DNA from: Sporolactobacillus sp. THM7-7
GTDB lineage: Bacteria > Bacillota > Bacilli > Bacillales > Sporolactobacillaceae
Direction: 5' to 3'
NCBI RefSeq assembly: GCF_004153225.1
Contig: NZ_SEMB01000003.1
Span: 22,064-86,063 of the forward strand
DNA length: 64,000 nucleotides
Below, piece after piece: positions 33,833 to 42,662 of this stretch. Positions within the stretch are counted from its first letter, which is position 1. Each line of letters begins with the position of its first letter. The notes below the pieces were generated by a model, which was not told where the DNA came from, did no database searches, and saw nothing but the letters and a program-made list of their open reading frames with translations. The position numbers and the translations under genes are program-made.

Positions 33833-34708
33833 ATGGAAAGCCCGGTTTTGCTGTCTTCCATCCTTTCTATTTTATGGCTTAGTGTGACTGAGTTTGTCTC
33901 ATTGATCGGGGGGCTCGTGATCGGCGGGTTTGCCCTTGGCTTCCTGGAACGGTTGACGAATCGTCAGGTGTTTGCCGCACTGGGTGAGAAAGGGATCTAC
34001 ATGACAGCCTGGCTCGGCACGCCGGTGCACGAACTCGGTCATGCGTTGATGTGTGTGATTTTCAGACACAAAGTGACGGAAATCAGGCTGCTTCAGAAAA
34101 GACGTGAAGATGGGACAATCGGTTATGTCAGGCACACGTACAGCCCGGATAGCCTCTATCAGCAGATCGGCAATTTTTATATCGGTCTCGCGCCGCTGAT
34201 TAGCGGAAGCCTGGCTGTATTGGCCTGTGCCTATTTTCTTTTGCCGGACAGCTCGGCTCTGATCCTAAGTTATTTTACCGGCGGAATACGGGCGTTTTCT
34301 CTGTTTGACACAGCATCGTGGCAGACACTGGGGACTGCGCTGGTCGCTATCATCGGAAGTTTATTGACATGGGAGAATTTGTTCCGGCCGTCATTTTGGC
34401 TCTTTGTTATTTTAGTCCTGTGCATTTCTTCGCGCATGTCGCTTAGCAGCAACGATATACGGGGGGCAAGAAGCGGTGCCTCGGCCCTGTTCTTTTGCTT
34501 CATTCTTGTCAACAGTCTTCTTTTCCTTCTGGACCCCGTTTTTCTTAGCCGCATCATGGCGGGAATCGCCCGGTTTAATGCCTGGCTTCTCATCTTGCTG
34601 GGGCTGTCGGTTTTTTTCTCATTTCTTAATCTGATACTAAGCAGTCTGATCTGTATGATTAGGCGGGGGGCAGCCAGGCTGAATCATAGAGATAAACAAT
34701 CTTTTTAA
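33833..34708 (+). CDS. multi-pass membrane protein with HELGH metalloprotease-like motif
   Basis: A 291-residue protein with about seven hydrophobic segments. Between the second and third segments is GTPVHELGHALMCVIF, an HExxH zinc-protease motif in the position used by site-2-like (M50) intramembrane proteases. A second metal ligand of the type NxxPxxxxDG is not evident, though LAPLISGSLAV could substitute in part. It starts three bases after the nitroreductase stop, so it is coupled to it. Activity is uncertain; it may be a degenerate peptidase. I know of no named homologue. Confidence 0.7.
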   Translation: MESPVLLSSILSILWLSVTEFVSLIGGLVIGGFALGFLERLTNRQVFAALGEKGIYMTAWLGTPVHELGHALMCVIFRHKVTEIRLLQKRREDGTIGYVRHTYSPDSLYQQIGNFYIGLAPLISGSLAVLACAYFLLPDSSALILSYFTGGIRAFSLFDTASWQTLGTALVAIIGSLLTWENLFRPSFWLFVILVLCISSRMSLSSNDIRGARSGASALFFCFILVNSLLFLLDPVFLSRIMAGIARFNAWLLILLGLSVFFSFLNLILSSLICMIRRGAARLNHRDKQSF

Positions 34709-34731
34709 CAAGCGGAAGGAGGACTTGGAGC

Positions 34732-35772
34732 GTGTATAAAGGTTATATCGGGACATACACAAAAGGAGACAGCCAAGGAATTTACACATTTACACTTCAC
34801 ACGGATACACAAACCCTTTCGCAGGTAGAACTGGCGGCGGAGCTCGGGAACCCGACATATCTTGCTATCAGCGGGGACAACAAGAGGCTATATTCGGTGA
34901 TTAAAAAAGGAATTTTCGGCGGGGTGGCGGCTTATCGGATCGATGCGTACGGGAAGCTGGTCCCGCTCGGCGATCAGGTATCTAAGGGTGCGGCGCCCTG
35001 CTATGTGGCGATCGACAGTCATAACCGCCATGTGCTGTCGGCTAATTATCATAAAGGGACGGTTGATTTATATCCGGTTGGGGCCGCTCGAGGTGTGGAG
35101 CCGGTATCGGATACGGTCTGGCACGAAGGATCTGGTCCTGACAAATCAAGGCAGGAAGGGCCTCATCTACATTTTGCGGATTTCACGCCTGATGAACATT
35201 ATTTAGTCACTATTGATCTTGGCACAGATCGGCTAACGACATACTCTGTGCAATCGGAAAGGCTGATTCGGGAAAGAACGGCTGATTTTCAGCCAGGGAC
35301 CGGGCCCCGGCACATTGCCTTCCATCCTTTGGCTCCTTTTGCCTATGTTTTGTCCGAGCTCAGTAATGAAGTCGTTGCGCTTACATACGATGCGAATTCC
35401 GGACGTTTTGCTCCCTTTCAAACAATCAGTACGCTCCCGAAAAATTTTGTCGGAAAGAGCCAGGGAGCGGCGATTAAAATCACTTCGGACGGGCGTCATG
35501 TCTATGCCTCGAACCGCGGGGACAATAGCATCGCCGTCTTCCGGACTGAACGCATGTCGGGCCGGCTGTCACTTGTTGAACATGTTTCGACAGCCGGCGA
35601 CTGGCCGCGGGATTTCGCACTCGATCCGTCGGAAAAGTTTCTGATCGCCGCCAACCAGAACAGTGGCAATCTTGTGCTCTATAAACGCGATCCGGAGACA
35701 GGGCGGCTTATCCGGACAGCATCAGAAATAAAGGTGCCTGACCCGGTCTGCATTAAGTTTCTTCATGTGTAG
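34732..35772 (+). CDS. pgl: lactonase family protein (6-phosphogluconolactonase-like)
   Basis: A 346-residue seven-bladed beta-propeller protein of the YkgB/Pgl family: GYIGTYTKGDSQGIYTF at the start, repeated blades with LAISGDNKRLYSV, YVAIDSHNRHVLSANYHKGTVDLY and GPRHIAFHPLAPFAYVLSEL, and RHVYASNRGDNSIAVF near the end. Expected reaction is hydrolysis of 6-phosphogluconolactone in the pentose phosphate pathway. It begins at GTG 34732 after AAGGAGG. It follows the membrane protein by 23 nt. Confidence 0.88.
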   Translation: MYKGYIGTYTKGDSQGIYTFTLHTDTQTLSQVELAAELGNPTYLAISGDNKRLYSVIKKGIFGGVAAYRIDAYGKLVPLGDQVSKGAAPCYVAIDSHNRHVLSANYHKGTVDLYPVGAARGVEPVSDTVWHEGSGPDKSRQEGPHLHFADFTPDEHYLVTIDLGTDRLTTYSVQSERLIRERTADFQPGTGPRHIAFHPLAPFAYVLSELSNEVVALTYDANSGRFAPFQTISTLPKNFVGKSQGAAIKITSDGRHVYASNRGDNSIAVFRTERMSGRLSLVEHVSTAGDWPRDFALDPSEKFLIAANQNSGNLVLYKRDPETGRLIRTASEIKVPDPVCIKFLHV

Positions 35773-35789
35773 ACGTTCGAATTTTTCGA

Positions 35790-35875
35790 TCGGCGCATAC
35801 ATTCTGCTTACGGGAGCAAACTGGGCCGGTTCGGGCGCATAACTACTTTACTTGGGGGCATAATTTAGACGGAGC
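35790..35875. repeat. inverted copy of the TGCGCCCGA-type 21-nt array
   Basis: Read on the minus strand, this stretch gives TTATGCCCCCAAG, TTATGCGCCCGAACCGG, TTTGCTCCCG and TATGCGCCGA at about 21-nt intervals. TTATGCGCCCGAACCGG matches a unit in 1-232 (TTATGCGCCCGAACCGGAA) directly, so this is the same family in reverse orientation. Confidence 0.7.
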
Positions 35876-35914
35876 GAAGAGACAGCGCGTGTCGCCATTT
35901 AAGAGTGTTTATAC

Positions 35915-35943
35915 TTGAAATATTGAAATATTTTGGTTAGAAT
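35915..35943 (+). promoter_or_regulatory. sigma-A promoter in a gene-free region
   Basis: TTGAAA (35915-35920), 17-nt spacer, TAGAAT (35938-35943). No coding region follows; the transcript would run at once into hairpins at 35961-36003 and 36006-36041. Confidence 0.6.
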
Positions 35944-35949
35944 ATAAAT

Positions 35950-36041
35950 GGAATAGATTGGTTGAGAAGGTTCAAAAGCCCCCCTTTCTCAACAATTTTT
36001 TTAGGTCTTCCCCGTTTTTTGGTTATTAGGGGAGGATTTTT
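35950..36041 (+). ncRNA. candidate C-rich small RNA ending in tandem hairpins
   Basis: Starting from the predicted promoter, the RNA would have a short AU-rich 5' end, then hairpin GTTGAGAAGG / CCCTTTCTCAAC with loop TTCAAAAGCCC and a T-run (to 36003), then a second hairpin CTTCCCC / GGGGAGG with TTTTT (to 36041). C-rich single-stranded segments are typical of Gram-positive small RNAs that pair with Shine-Dalgarno regions. The first hairpin may instead end the pgl transcript 190 nt upstream. The region 35773-36142 holds no protein gene. Confidence 0.45.
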
Positions 36042-36107
36042 GTTATACATAAGAGGATGTAAAGCTGCGACCGAACGATCATTCGCCGGATTAATACTAT
36101 GTAATAG

Positions 36108-36131
36108 TAAAAAAAGGCGCCAGCCGGCACC
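36108..36131 (-). terminator. terminator of sodA
   Basis: On the minus strand GGTGCC-GGCT-GGCGCC followed by TTTTTTT, 12 nt past the sodA stop. Confidence 0.8.
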
Positions 36132-36142
36132 TGGGTCATGAA

Positions 36143-36769
<627 letters not shown>

Positions 36770-36826
36770 AAATAACCTCCCCAAACCTCATTTCGGTATG
36801 ACGTTACTTCAGTCATCTAACTATAT

Positions 36827-36860
36827 GCAAAAGAAAAAGACATATCACCTGGATATGTCT
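36827..36860 (-). terminator. terminator of the amidohydrolase gene
   Basis: On the minus strand AGACATATC-CAGGT-GATATGTCT followed by TTTTCTTTT. Confidence 0.82.
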
Positions 36861-36901
36861 GGGCTATCTAGGCGGATATCGATTGTCCCACTCTTTTCTT
36901 G

Positions 36902-38245
36902 TCAGATGCTGACACCGATCCCGCTCCGCTTGAGCAGCCGCTTAATCGAACGGTCGGCTTCTTTCAGGACAAGAGCTTTGTCGATCGTTTTCATTTGCCG
37001 GTTCTCCATAACAATACGCCCGTTGATGATGGTTGTTTCCACATCTGTAGCCGCTGCGGAATACACAATGCGCGAGATCGGATCGGAATCAAAGGACGGA
37101 TAACTGTGGAACTGGTTCAGATTAAGAATAGCCAGATCCGCTTTTTTACCTGGTTCAAGCGAGCCGATGTCTTTTCCCATACCAACGGCCCGGGCGCCGT
37201 CAATGGTTGCCATACGGAAAATATGCCGGGCATCCATCGCCGTCGGTCCGTTTGCCGGTTTATGGATCAGCGCGGCGAGGCGCATTTCCTGAAACATGTT
37301 GAGATTGTTGTTGCACGGTGCGCCGTCTGCGCCGAGCCCCAAGTTGATTCCCATGTCTGACATATGTGTCACATCTGCGATGCCGGAAGCCAGTTTCAGG
37401 TTCGATCCCGGGCAGTGGCTGACGTGAACGCCGCATCGGCGGATGATTTCCTTTTCTTCTTCGCTGAGCCAGATGCAGTGGGCGAGGAGCAGACGCGGTC
37501 CGGTAAGACCGATATGATCCAGATAGATGATATTGCGCATACCGGTTTCCCGCTCGACGATCGCAATTTCACCGCGATTCTCGGAGGCATGGGTGTGCAC
37601 GTAGACGTTGTATGTTGCCGCAAGATCGCGAACCTGGGTCAGGAGTGGCTCGGTACATGAGATGACGAAGCGGGGGGCAAAAGCGTAGCGGATTCGCCCT
37701 TGATCGTGCCCATTCCATTTTTCCAGCAGGTCGACGCTCTCCTGAATAGACGCTGCGGTCTTTTCCTGCAATCCCTCGGGTACATCTTCGCCTTTATCCA
37801 TCATCACTTTCCCGGACAGCGCGCGAATGCCGCTTTTTGCGATTGCCTCAAAAGCTTCATTCGTGTGATGAACAGTCTCCATGTCAACAATCGTCGTCGA
37901 TCCGCCGGCGATCAGTTCGCCGATGCCAAGCATGGCGGATACGTAGATCGATTCTTCGTCGTGAGCGGCTTCCAGCGGCCAGATCCGTTTTCTCAGCCAG
38001 TCCATTAGTTCCAGATCGTCAGCTTTTCCGCGGAAAAGGGTTTGACAAAGGTGGATATGCGTTTGGATGAATCCCGGGATCACCGTTTTTCCGGCTGCAT
38101 CGATCACCTTATCATCCGGTTCGGGAGAGATGGACGGCGCGATTTCTGAAATCCTGTCCCCCACAATTAAAAGATCGCCTTTTATGATTTTCTCTTTTCG
38201 ATTCATGGTAATGATTTCTGCGTTCTTAATTAATATATTTTTCAT
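36902..38245 (-). CDS. amidohydrolase, probable purine (guanine-type) deaminase
   Basis: A 447-residue metal-dependent amidohydrolase of the Atz/Trz-MtaD-guanine deaminase group. Ligands: FIQTHIHLCQ (His63, His65), VHTHASEN, LLAHCIWLSEEE and GLGADGAPCNN (Asp). By sequence alone it could be annotated as methylthioadenosine/S-adenosylhomocysteine deaminase or 8-oxoguanine deaminase. The leader is a guanine-class purine riboswitch with ON architecture, which argues for a role in breaking down guanine or a related purine. GGAGGTG lies before ATG 38245; the frame to 38272 would include that site. Confidence 0.82.
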   Translation of the reverse strand: MKNILIKNAEIITMNRKEKIIKGDLLIVGDRISEIAPSISPEPDDKVIDAAGKTVIPGFIQTHIHLCQTLFRGKADDLELMDWLRKRIWPLEAAHDEESIYVSAMLGIGELIAGGSTTIVDMETVHHTNEAFEAIAKSGIRALSGKVMMDKGEDVPEGLQEKTAASIQESVDLLEKWNGHDQGRIRYAFAPRFVISCTEPLLTQVRDLAATYNVYVHTHASENRGEIAIVERETGMRNIIYLDHIGLTGPRLLLAHCIWLSEEEKEIIRRCGVHVSHCPGSNLKLASGIADVTHMSDMGINLGLGADGAPCNNNLNMFQEMRLAALIHKPANGPTAMDARHIFRMATIDGARAVGMGKDIGSLEPGKKADLAILNLNQFHSYPSFDSDPISRIVYSAAATDVETTIINGRIVMENRQMKTIDKALVLKEADRSIKRLLKRSGIGVSI

Positions 38246-38280
38246 GAAAAGCACCTCCGTAGTCAAAAGCAAAAAATAAA

Positions 38281-38395
38281 CAGAAAAAAGAGGGCTACGA
38301 AAAAATATGCGGAATCAACATATTTTTTCGTAGCCCGGGAATTTTCGGTTCCTCGGTAGAGACCCTTAAACCGTATTATTAAGGATATACGAAAA
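38281..38395 (-). ncRNA. purine riboswitch (guanine class) with overlapping terminator, predicted ON switch
   Basis: Minus strand: P1 TTTTCGTA (38388-38395) / TACGAAAA (38325-38332); P2 CCTTAA / TTAAGG with loop AATACGG; J2/3 GTCTCTACC; P3 CCG(A)GGAA / TTCCCGG; J3/1 GCTA with C at the specificity position, as in guanine aptamers. The terminator is an 18-bp perfect stem, GGGCTACGAAAAAATATG (38319-38336) with its complement (38292-38309), then TCTTTTTT. Its left arm contains P1 3' and part of P3, so aptamer and terminator exclude each other. Ligand should therefore prevent termination. Confidence 0.93.
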
Positions 38396-38421
38396 CAGAA
38401 AGGATGAAGTTTACATTCTTC

Positions 38422-38450
38422 ATATTACCCGGGTATCGGATTGAAGTCAA
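38422..38450 (-). promoter_or_regulatory. sigma-A promoter of the riboswitch-amidohydrolase transcript
   Basis: Minus strand TTGACT (38445-38450), 17-nt spacer, TAATAT (38422-38427); start near 38415, about 20 nt before the aptamer. Confidence 0.8.
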
Positions 38451-38773
38451 ATAGTTTGTAAGAATTCCTGACATTGATTATTTTATCCGGGCCATGATCT
38501 GACAAATAGACAAACAGGACCGTCCTTATTCGCGAGAGGCCCTCATTCCTTGAATGACTGTTTGGCTCTTCAAAGGAATCAGACAGGCGGGCAGTTGTTT
38601 CCCGGGGTTTTACGGCCGCATGCTCTCGACAAATAAACAGGAAAAAACCGCAGTTTCCAAAAATTTTAGATGTCGTAAAACGCATTTTTATATTATCATA
38701 GGGATATACGTTTGTTTTTATATCATGCTATGTTATCTACGTGCCGTTATGTTCTTTCATAAGGAGTGGTTGG
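38451..38773. other. divergent region between purine riboswitch and arginine-deiminase-like gene
   Basis: No gene is supported here; frames on both strands are short and of poor composition. The last 80 bp are AT-rich (TTTATATTATCATAGG near 38690) and should hold the promoter of the rightward genes, but no clear -35/-10 pair was fixed. Confidence 0.4.
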
Positions 38774-39784
38774 GTGTCCGTCTTACATAAGTTTTTGGAT
38801 GAGAATATGGTTCAGCAGTCTTTCGAGGACAAACAGCTTTTGGAGCGTTACTGGGACAGCGACTGGGGAAACACGAATGCGGTCGGCAAAGTCCGAAAGG
38901 TGTTCGTCCATCGTCCAGGCGATGAAATTCTCAAACTGAACGAGGCGAAATATGAACCGGAGGCCGGTGCACGAATTCTCCGCGACAGCAAAGGGAACAT
39001 ACTCAGCTATTGTTTGAGCAAGGACCCGCTCGATCTCGCCAAGATGCAGGAACAGCATGATCGGATGACCGACGTCCTCAAAAAAGAGGGTGTGGCAGTC
39101 GTTCCCATGGTTGAAGATGATGTACTTCTGACCAATAATTTGTTTACCCGGGATGTCGGCATGGTGATTCCGGGCGGCTTGATTCTGGCCCGGTTTGCAC
39201 TGAAGTTCAGGTACGGGGAGATGAGGCGGACCCTTGCGACCGCGGCGAAAATCGGCATGCCGGTTCTCGGCTCTATTCAGGGCGAAGGCTTTGTCGAAGG
39301 CGGCAGCTTCATGGTGCTCGACCGGCAGACAGCGATCGTCGGCCGCTCAATCCGGGTCAACCAGGCCGGGATCGACCAGCTGCGGGCGATCTTGTCGTGG
39401 CAGGGCATGGAACTGATCGTCGTCGATCTGCCGTCCAGCATGATCCATCTCGATGAAGTGTTTAACATGGTGGATGTGGACAAAGCGCTCGTCGACCCGT
39501 CAAACTTGCCGCACTGGTTCCTGAGAATGCTGGAAGAGCGGGGGATTCAGCTGATTTATACCGACCCGCTCGATCCACCGATGACGACGAACTGCCTCTG
39601 CCTGTCTCCGGGGAAAGTGCTGTTTACCGTGCTTGGCGAGCGGACCATCGAGAGGCTTGATAAGGCCGGGGTCGAGGTGATCGCGATTCCCGTGGATGAA
39701 ATCAATAAAATGGGCGGCGGCATTCACTGCTCCTCGCTTGTTTTACAGAGAGACAAACTGGAGCCGGCTGTACCTGAAAAATGA
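38774..39784 (+). CDS. arginine deiminase / dimethylarginine hydrolase-like amidinotransferase-fold enzyme
   Basis: A 336-residue member of the guanidino-group modifying superfamily. Active-site motifs are present in order: NLFTRD (residues 122-127), GFVEGGSFM (Glu175 region), SMIHLDEVFNMVD (His225) and GGGIHCSS with nucleophile Cys319. Arginine deiminases are usually about 410 residues, so this shorter form may act on arginine or a substituted arginine. GTG 38774 follows AAGGAG; earlier codons lack a site. It precedes rocB by 150 bp, which supports a role in arginine use. Confidence 0.82.
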   Translation: MSVLHKFLDENMVQQSFEDKQLLERYWDSDWGNTNAVGKVRKVFVHRPGDEILKLNEAKYEPEAGARILRDSKGNILSYCLSKDPLDLAKMQEQHDRMTDVLKKEGVAVVPMVEDDVLLTNNLFTRDVGMVIPGGLILARFALKFRYGEMRRTLATAAKIGMPVLGSIQGEGFVEGGSFMVLDRQTAIVGRSIRVNQAGIDQLRAILSWQGMELIVVDLPSSMIHLDEVFNMVDVDKALVDPSNLPHWFLRMLEERGIQLIYTDPLDPPMTTNCLCLSPGKVLFTVLGERTIERLDKAGVEVIAIPVDEINKMGGGIHCSSLVLQRDKLEPAVPEK

Positions 39785-39934
39785 AGCCCTCTTTTATACA
39801 ATCTAAAGTACAAAAAGTCAGTGAAGATAGAATAAGTGCAGGATGTGGCTCGGCCGACGTCACCCCCTGGTTTCGTCAAGTTTTTTTAATAAGAGACCCG
39901 CAGCGAAAAACATTCAGTATCCGAGGGGATTCCC

Positions 39935-41590
39935 ATGTATGAGAAAATCAAAAACCTACCGCTGGACGAACAGGCGGAAGCTGTCACGCGGGATCTGGTC
40001 GCTGTCAGAAGCGTAAACGGAACGACGGGCGAAGCGGATATAGCGGACAGGCTGGAAGCGATAATTCGCTCGTTCCCTTATTTTCAAAACCATCCGGACC
40101 ATGTATGGTCGCAGAAACTGAACGGCGATTCGCTGAACCGGCGAAACGTCTTTGCGCTCCTTGAATGTCCTGATCCCACGAGCAAGACGGTGATCTACCA
40201 CGGGCACATCGATACGGTCGGTACCGATGATTTCGGGGCGATCGAGCGTTTTGCATGCGATCCGGATGACTTGCAACGGTTTTTCAAAAACTATAATAAG
40301 GAACAGGAAGTGCGGGAAGATGCCGCATCGGGAGACTGGCTGTTCGGCCGGGGAGCACTCGATATGAAAAGCGGTGATGCGGTTCATCTCTGCAATCTCC
40401 TGTATTATTCGCAGCACCGCGAGATTCTGAAAGGGAATCTGCTGGTCATGTTCAATCCGGTGGAAGAAAATGATCACGAAGGGGTCATGGAAGCCGTCTC
40501 GGAACTCAACCGGCTGAAAAAGGAGCGGCACTTGCAATATCTATTGGCGATCAATACGGATTTTGTCAGTCCGCTTTATAAAGGCGACCCCCATCGTTAT
40601 GTCTATACGGGATCGGCCGGGAAACTTTTAGGATGCTTTTATATAAGGGGTAGGGAGACTCATGTCGGTGAGACGCTCTCCGGTATCGATCCGACTTTGA
40701 TCGCGAGCAAGATTAACGATAAACTGAACAATAACATGGATTATGCCGAGAAAATCCCCGGAGAAGTGACGCTGCCGCCCTCATGCCTGTTTCAGAGGGA
40801 ACGGAAAGCTTTTTATAATGTCCAGACCGCGGGGGCGGCCTATCTTTATTTTAATGAATTCTTTTATGAAAAATCGCCCCGAGCCGTCCTTGACGATCTG
40901 ACACAGGTTGCGAAAACCGCCTGTACGGAAGCGGCCGAATTTTTAAAGGCGCAATACCGTGTGTTTTCGGATAATTGCGGGTTAAAGGGCCAAGCACCGG
41001 ATTGGGATGTTGCAGTGATGCCCTACAGCGCTTTTGCTGCCGAGGTGAGTGCACGGGGCGTCGATGTGGAAGCCGTTATCGAAAAAACGATCAAAGCGCA
41101 TCCCGGCGAAGATTTCCGTCTGATCAGTTACAAAATGATTGAGGAGCTGGAGGCGCAGGCGGGGGACAAACGGCCGAAAACGATTGTCTTCTTTGCTCCG
41201 CCTTACTGCCCGCATAATTATCTGCGGGAAAGTATCGAAAGCGAGCGCTGCTGCGATGACCTGCTGGATAAAATTTTGTCGAAAACCGGAGAGGAGACAG
41301 GGGAACGTTTTGCGAAGAAAAGGTTTTTCCCATATCTTGCGGATAGCAGCTACCTGTCGATGAGCGAGACGGCGAAAGAAACAGATGAGATTATCAGCAA
41401 CTTCCCGGGATGGGGAAGAACGTACAGCATCCCGATCGACGGGATTCAGAAGCTGAATATTCCCGTCATGGATATGGGCGTATACGGAAAGAAAGCACAC
41501 ACGTGGATGGAGCGGGTGTACAAGCCTTATTCTTTCCGAGTTCTCCCGAAAATGATCCGGGAAATGACCGAAGGCGTTCTGGCATTGTGA
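39935..41590 (+). CDS. rocB: RocB-type M20 peptidase-family protein
   Basis: A 551-residue zinc hydrolase-family protein that matches RocB of arginine degradation. M20 motifs are VIYHGHIDTVGTDDFGAIE (metal His and Asp), LFGRGALDMKSGDAVH, FNPVEENDHEGV (Glu-Glu) and GRETHVGETLSGIDPTLIASKIND. RocB is long for an M20 protein (about 550-570), as here. Its precise reaction in the Roc pathway is not established. GAGGGGATT precedes ATG 39935. No RocA, RocD or RocF gene lies in the window. Confidence 0.88.
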   Translation: MYEKIKNLPLDEQAEAVTRDLVAVRSVNGTTGEADIADRLEAIIRSFPYFQNHPDHVWSQKLNGDSLNRRNVFALLECPDPTSKTVIYHGHIDTVGTDDFGAIERFACDPDDLQRFFKNYNKEQEVREDAASGDWLFGRGALDMKSGDAVHLCNLLYYSQHREILKGNLLVMFNPVEENDHEGVMEAVSELNRLKKERHLQYLLAINTDFVSPLYKGDPHRYVYTGSAGKLLGCFYIRGRETHVGETLSGIDPTLIASKINDKLNNNMDYAEKIPGEVTLPPSCLFQRERKAFYNVQTAGAAYLYFNEFFYEKSPRAVLDDLTQVAKTACTEAAEFLKAQYRVFSDNCGLKGQAPDWDVAVMPYSAFAAEVSARGVDVEAVIEKTIKAHPGEDFRLISYKMIEELEAQAGDKRPKTIVFFAPPYCPHNYLRESIESERCCDDLLDKILSKTGEETGERFAKKRFFPYLADSSYLSMSETAKETDEIISNFPGWGRTYSIPIDGIQKLNIPVMDMGVYGKKAHTWMERVYKPYSFRVLPKMIREMTEGVLAL

Positions 41591-41636
41591 TTTTTGGTTG
41601 CCCACACTACTGAGTTTATAAAAAAGGGCTAAATTA

Positions 41637-41802
41637 GGCTGTTGATTTTGATCAGTTATAAAAGAAGCGACATTTGCGAGACTCCTGCGGGAAGAGCAAG
41701 CCGGGTAGTCTCGCAGCAAGGCTTGCGAGTGAGGAGACTAACGGATCGCCCGCAGAAAACCGAGCAGATTTTGCATGCGTCAACAATACCAATATCAGAG
41801 CC
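41637..41802. mobile_element. degraded, inverted relative of the 14975-15160 mini-element
   Basis: A 166-bp block that begins GGCTGTTGATTTTGATCAG and ends TCAGAGCC, i.e. partial terminal inverted repeats. Inside are GCGAGACTCCTGCGGGA, GAGGAGACTAACGGATCGCCCGCAGAAA and similar GC-rich tracts, which are reverse-complement relatives of blocks in the element between nupN and nupO. It lies directly upstream of the amino-acid binding protein gene, separating it from rocB. Confidence 0.6.
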
Positions 41803-41830
41803 AAAAATTTTAAAGAAAGAGGCGAGTAGA

Positions 41831-42625
41831 ATGCTTAAGATGAAAAAAATCGGATTAATCCTTATCGCACTGTTACTTATTGTTTTATCGGCCTGCGGGA
41901 CTTCCGATACCGGAAGCAGCGGGAACGGCGATGGAGAAAAGAAAAAAACGATTGTCATGGGAACGAGCGCCGATTACCCGCCGTTTGAGTCGGTCGATAC
42001 GGCCAATGGAAATAAGATTATTGGATTTGATATCGATATAGCCAACTATATCGCCGATCAGCTCGGCTACAAACTGGAAATTAAGAATCAGGACTTCAAC
42101 GGATTGATCGCCGCCTTGAATGCCAAACAAATCGACTTTGTCATGGCCGGTATGGTCGACACACCGGACAGAAGAAAACAGGTTGATTTTTCGAAAAGCT
42201 ATTACCAGGATTATCAGGTTGTACTGACGAAGGAGAAAAACATTAAGCGCGTTGAGGACCTGAAGGGCAAGAAGGTTGGCGTTCAGCTCGGGACAACACA
42301 GGAGAGGCTAGCTAATGAGCTGAACAAGACGATTCCGATGGACATCCAGAAATGGGACAAGCTGAATGAAATGGCCGAAGCGATGCGCGCGGGAAGACTG
42401 GATGCCATCCTGACGGTCGGCTCTGTCGCTTATGGATATACAAATAAAGACAAGAGTCTGAAGCAGTTTAACGTAAAGCTAAATGGCAAGGATCAGTTCG
42501 AAGCGATTAGTGTCGCTTTCCCGAAAGATAGTGAATTGAAGGATGAATTCGGTAAAGTTCTAAAAAAGATGGAAGAAAACGGAAAGAAAGACGAACTGGT
42601 GAAAAAGTGGATTGAAAATCAATGA
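41831..42625 (+). CDS. amino-acid ABC importer substrate-binding lipoprotein
   Basis: A 264-residue lipoprotein with lipobox LSAC near residue 20. The family 3 solute-binding pattern is clear: VMGTSADYPPFESVD, GFDIDIANYIADQLGYKLEI, NGLIAALNAKQIDFVMAGM, TPDRRKQVDFSKSYYQDYQVVL and VEDLKGKKVGVQLGTTQE. The position after rocB suggests arginine or another basic/polar amino acid as ligand, but this is inference. AAAGAGGCG precedes ATG 41831. Confidence 0.88.
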   Translation: MLKMKKIGLILIALLLIVLSACGTSDTGSSGNGDGEKKKTIVMGTSADYPPFESVDTANGNKIIGFDIDIANYIADQLGYKLEIKNQDFNGLIAALNAKQIDFVMAGMVDTPDRRKQVDFSKSYYQDYQVVLTKEKNIKRVEDLKGKKVGVQLGTTQERLANELNKTIPMDIQKWDKLNEMAEAMRAGRLDAILTVGSVAYGYTNKDKSLKQFNVKLNGKDQFEAISVAFPKDSELKDEFGKVLKKMEENGKKDELVKKWIENQ

Positions 42626-42662
42626 TTAACAGACAAGCGTTCAGAGGAAGAGGGGGGCTAAG

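Noticed and set aside
38425-38685. 86-codon minus-strand frame upstream of the purine riboswitch
   Set aside because: It overlaps the riboswitch promoter and has no ribosome site or recognisable sequence.
41643-41830. Longer N terminus for the amino-acid binding protein (from 41642)
   Set aside because: It would translate the mini-element; a proper lipoprotein signal begins at 41831 with a ribosome site.
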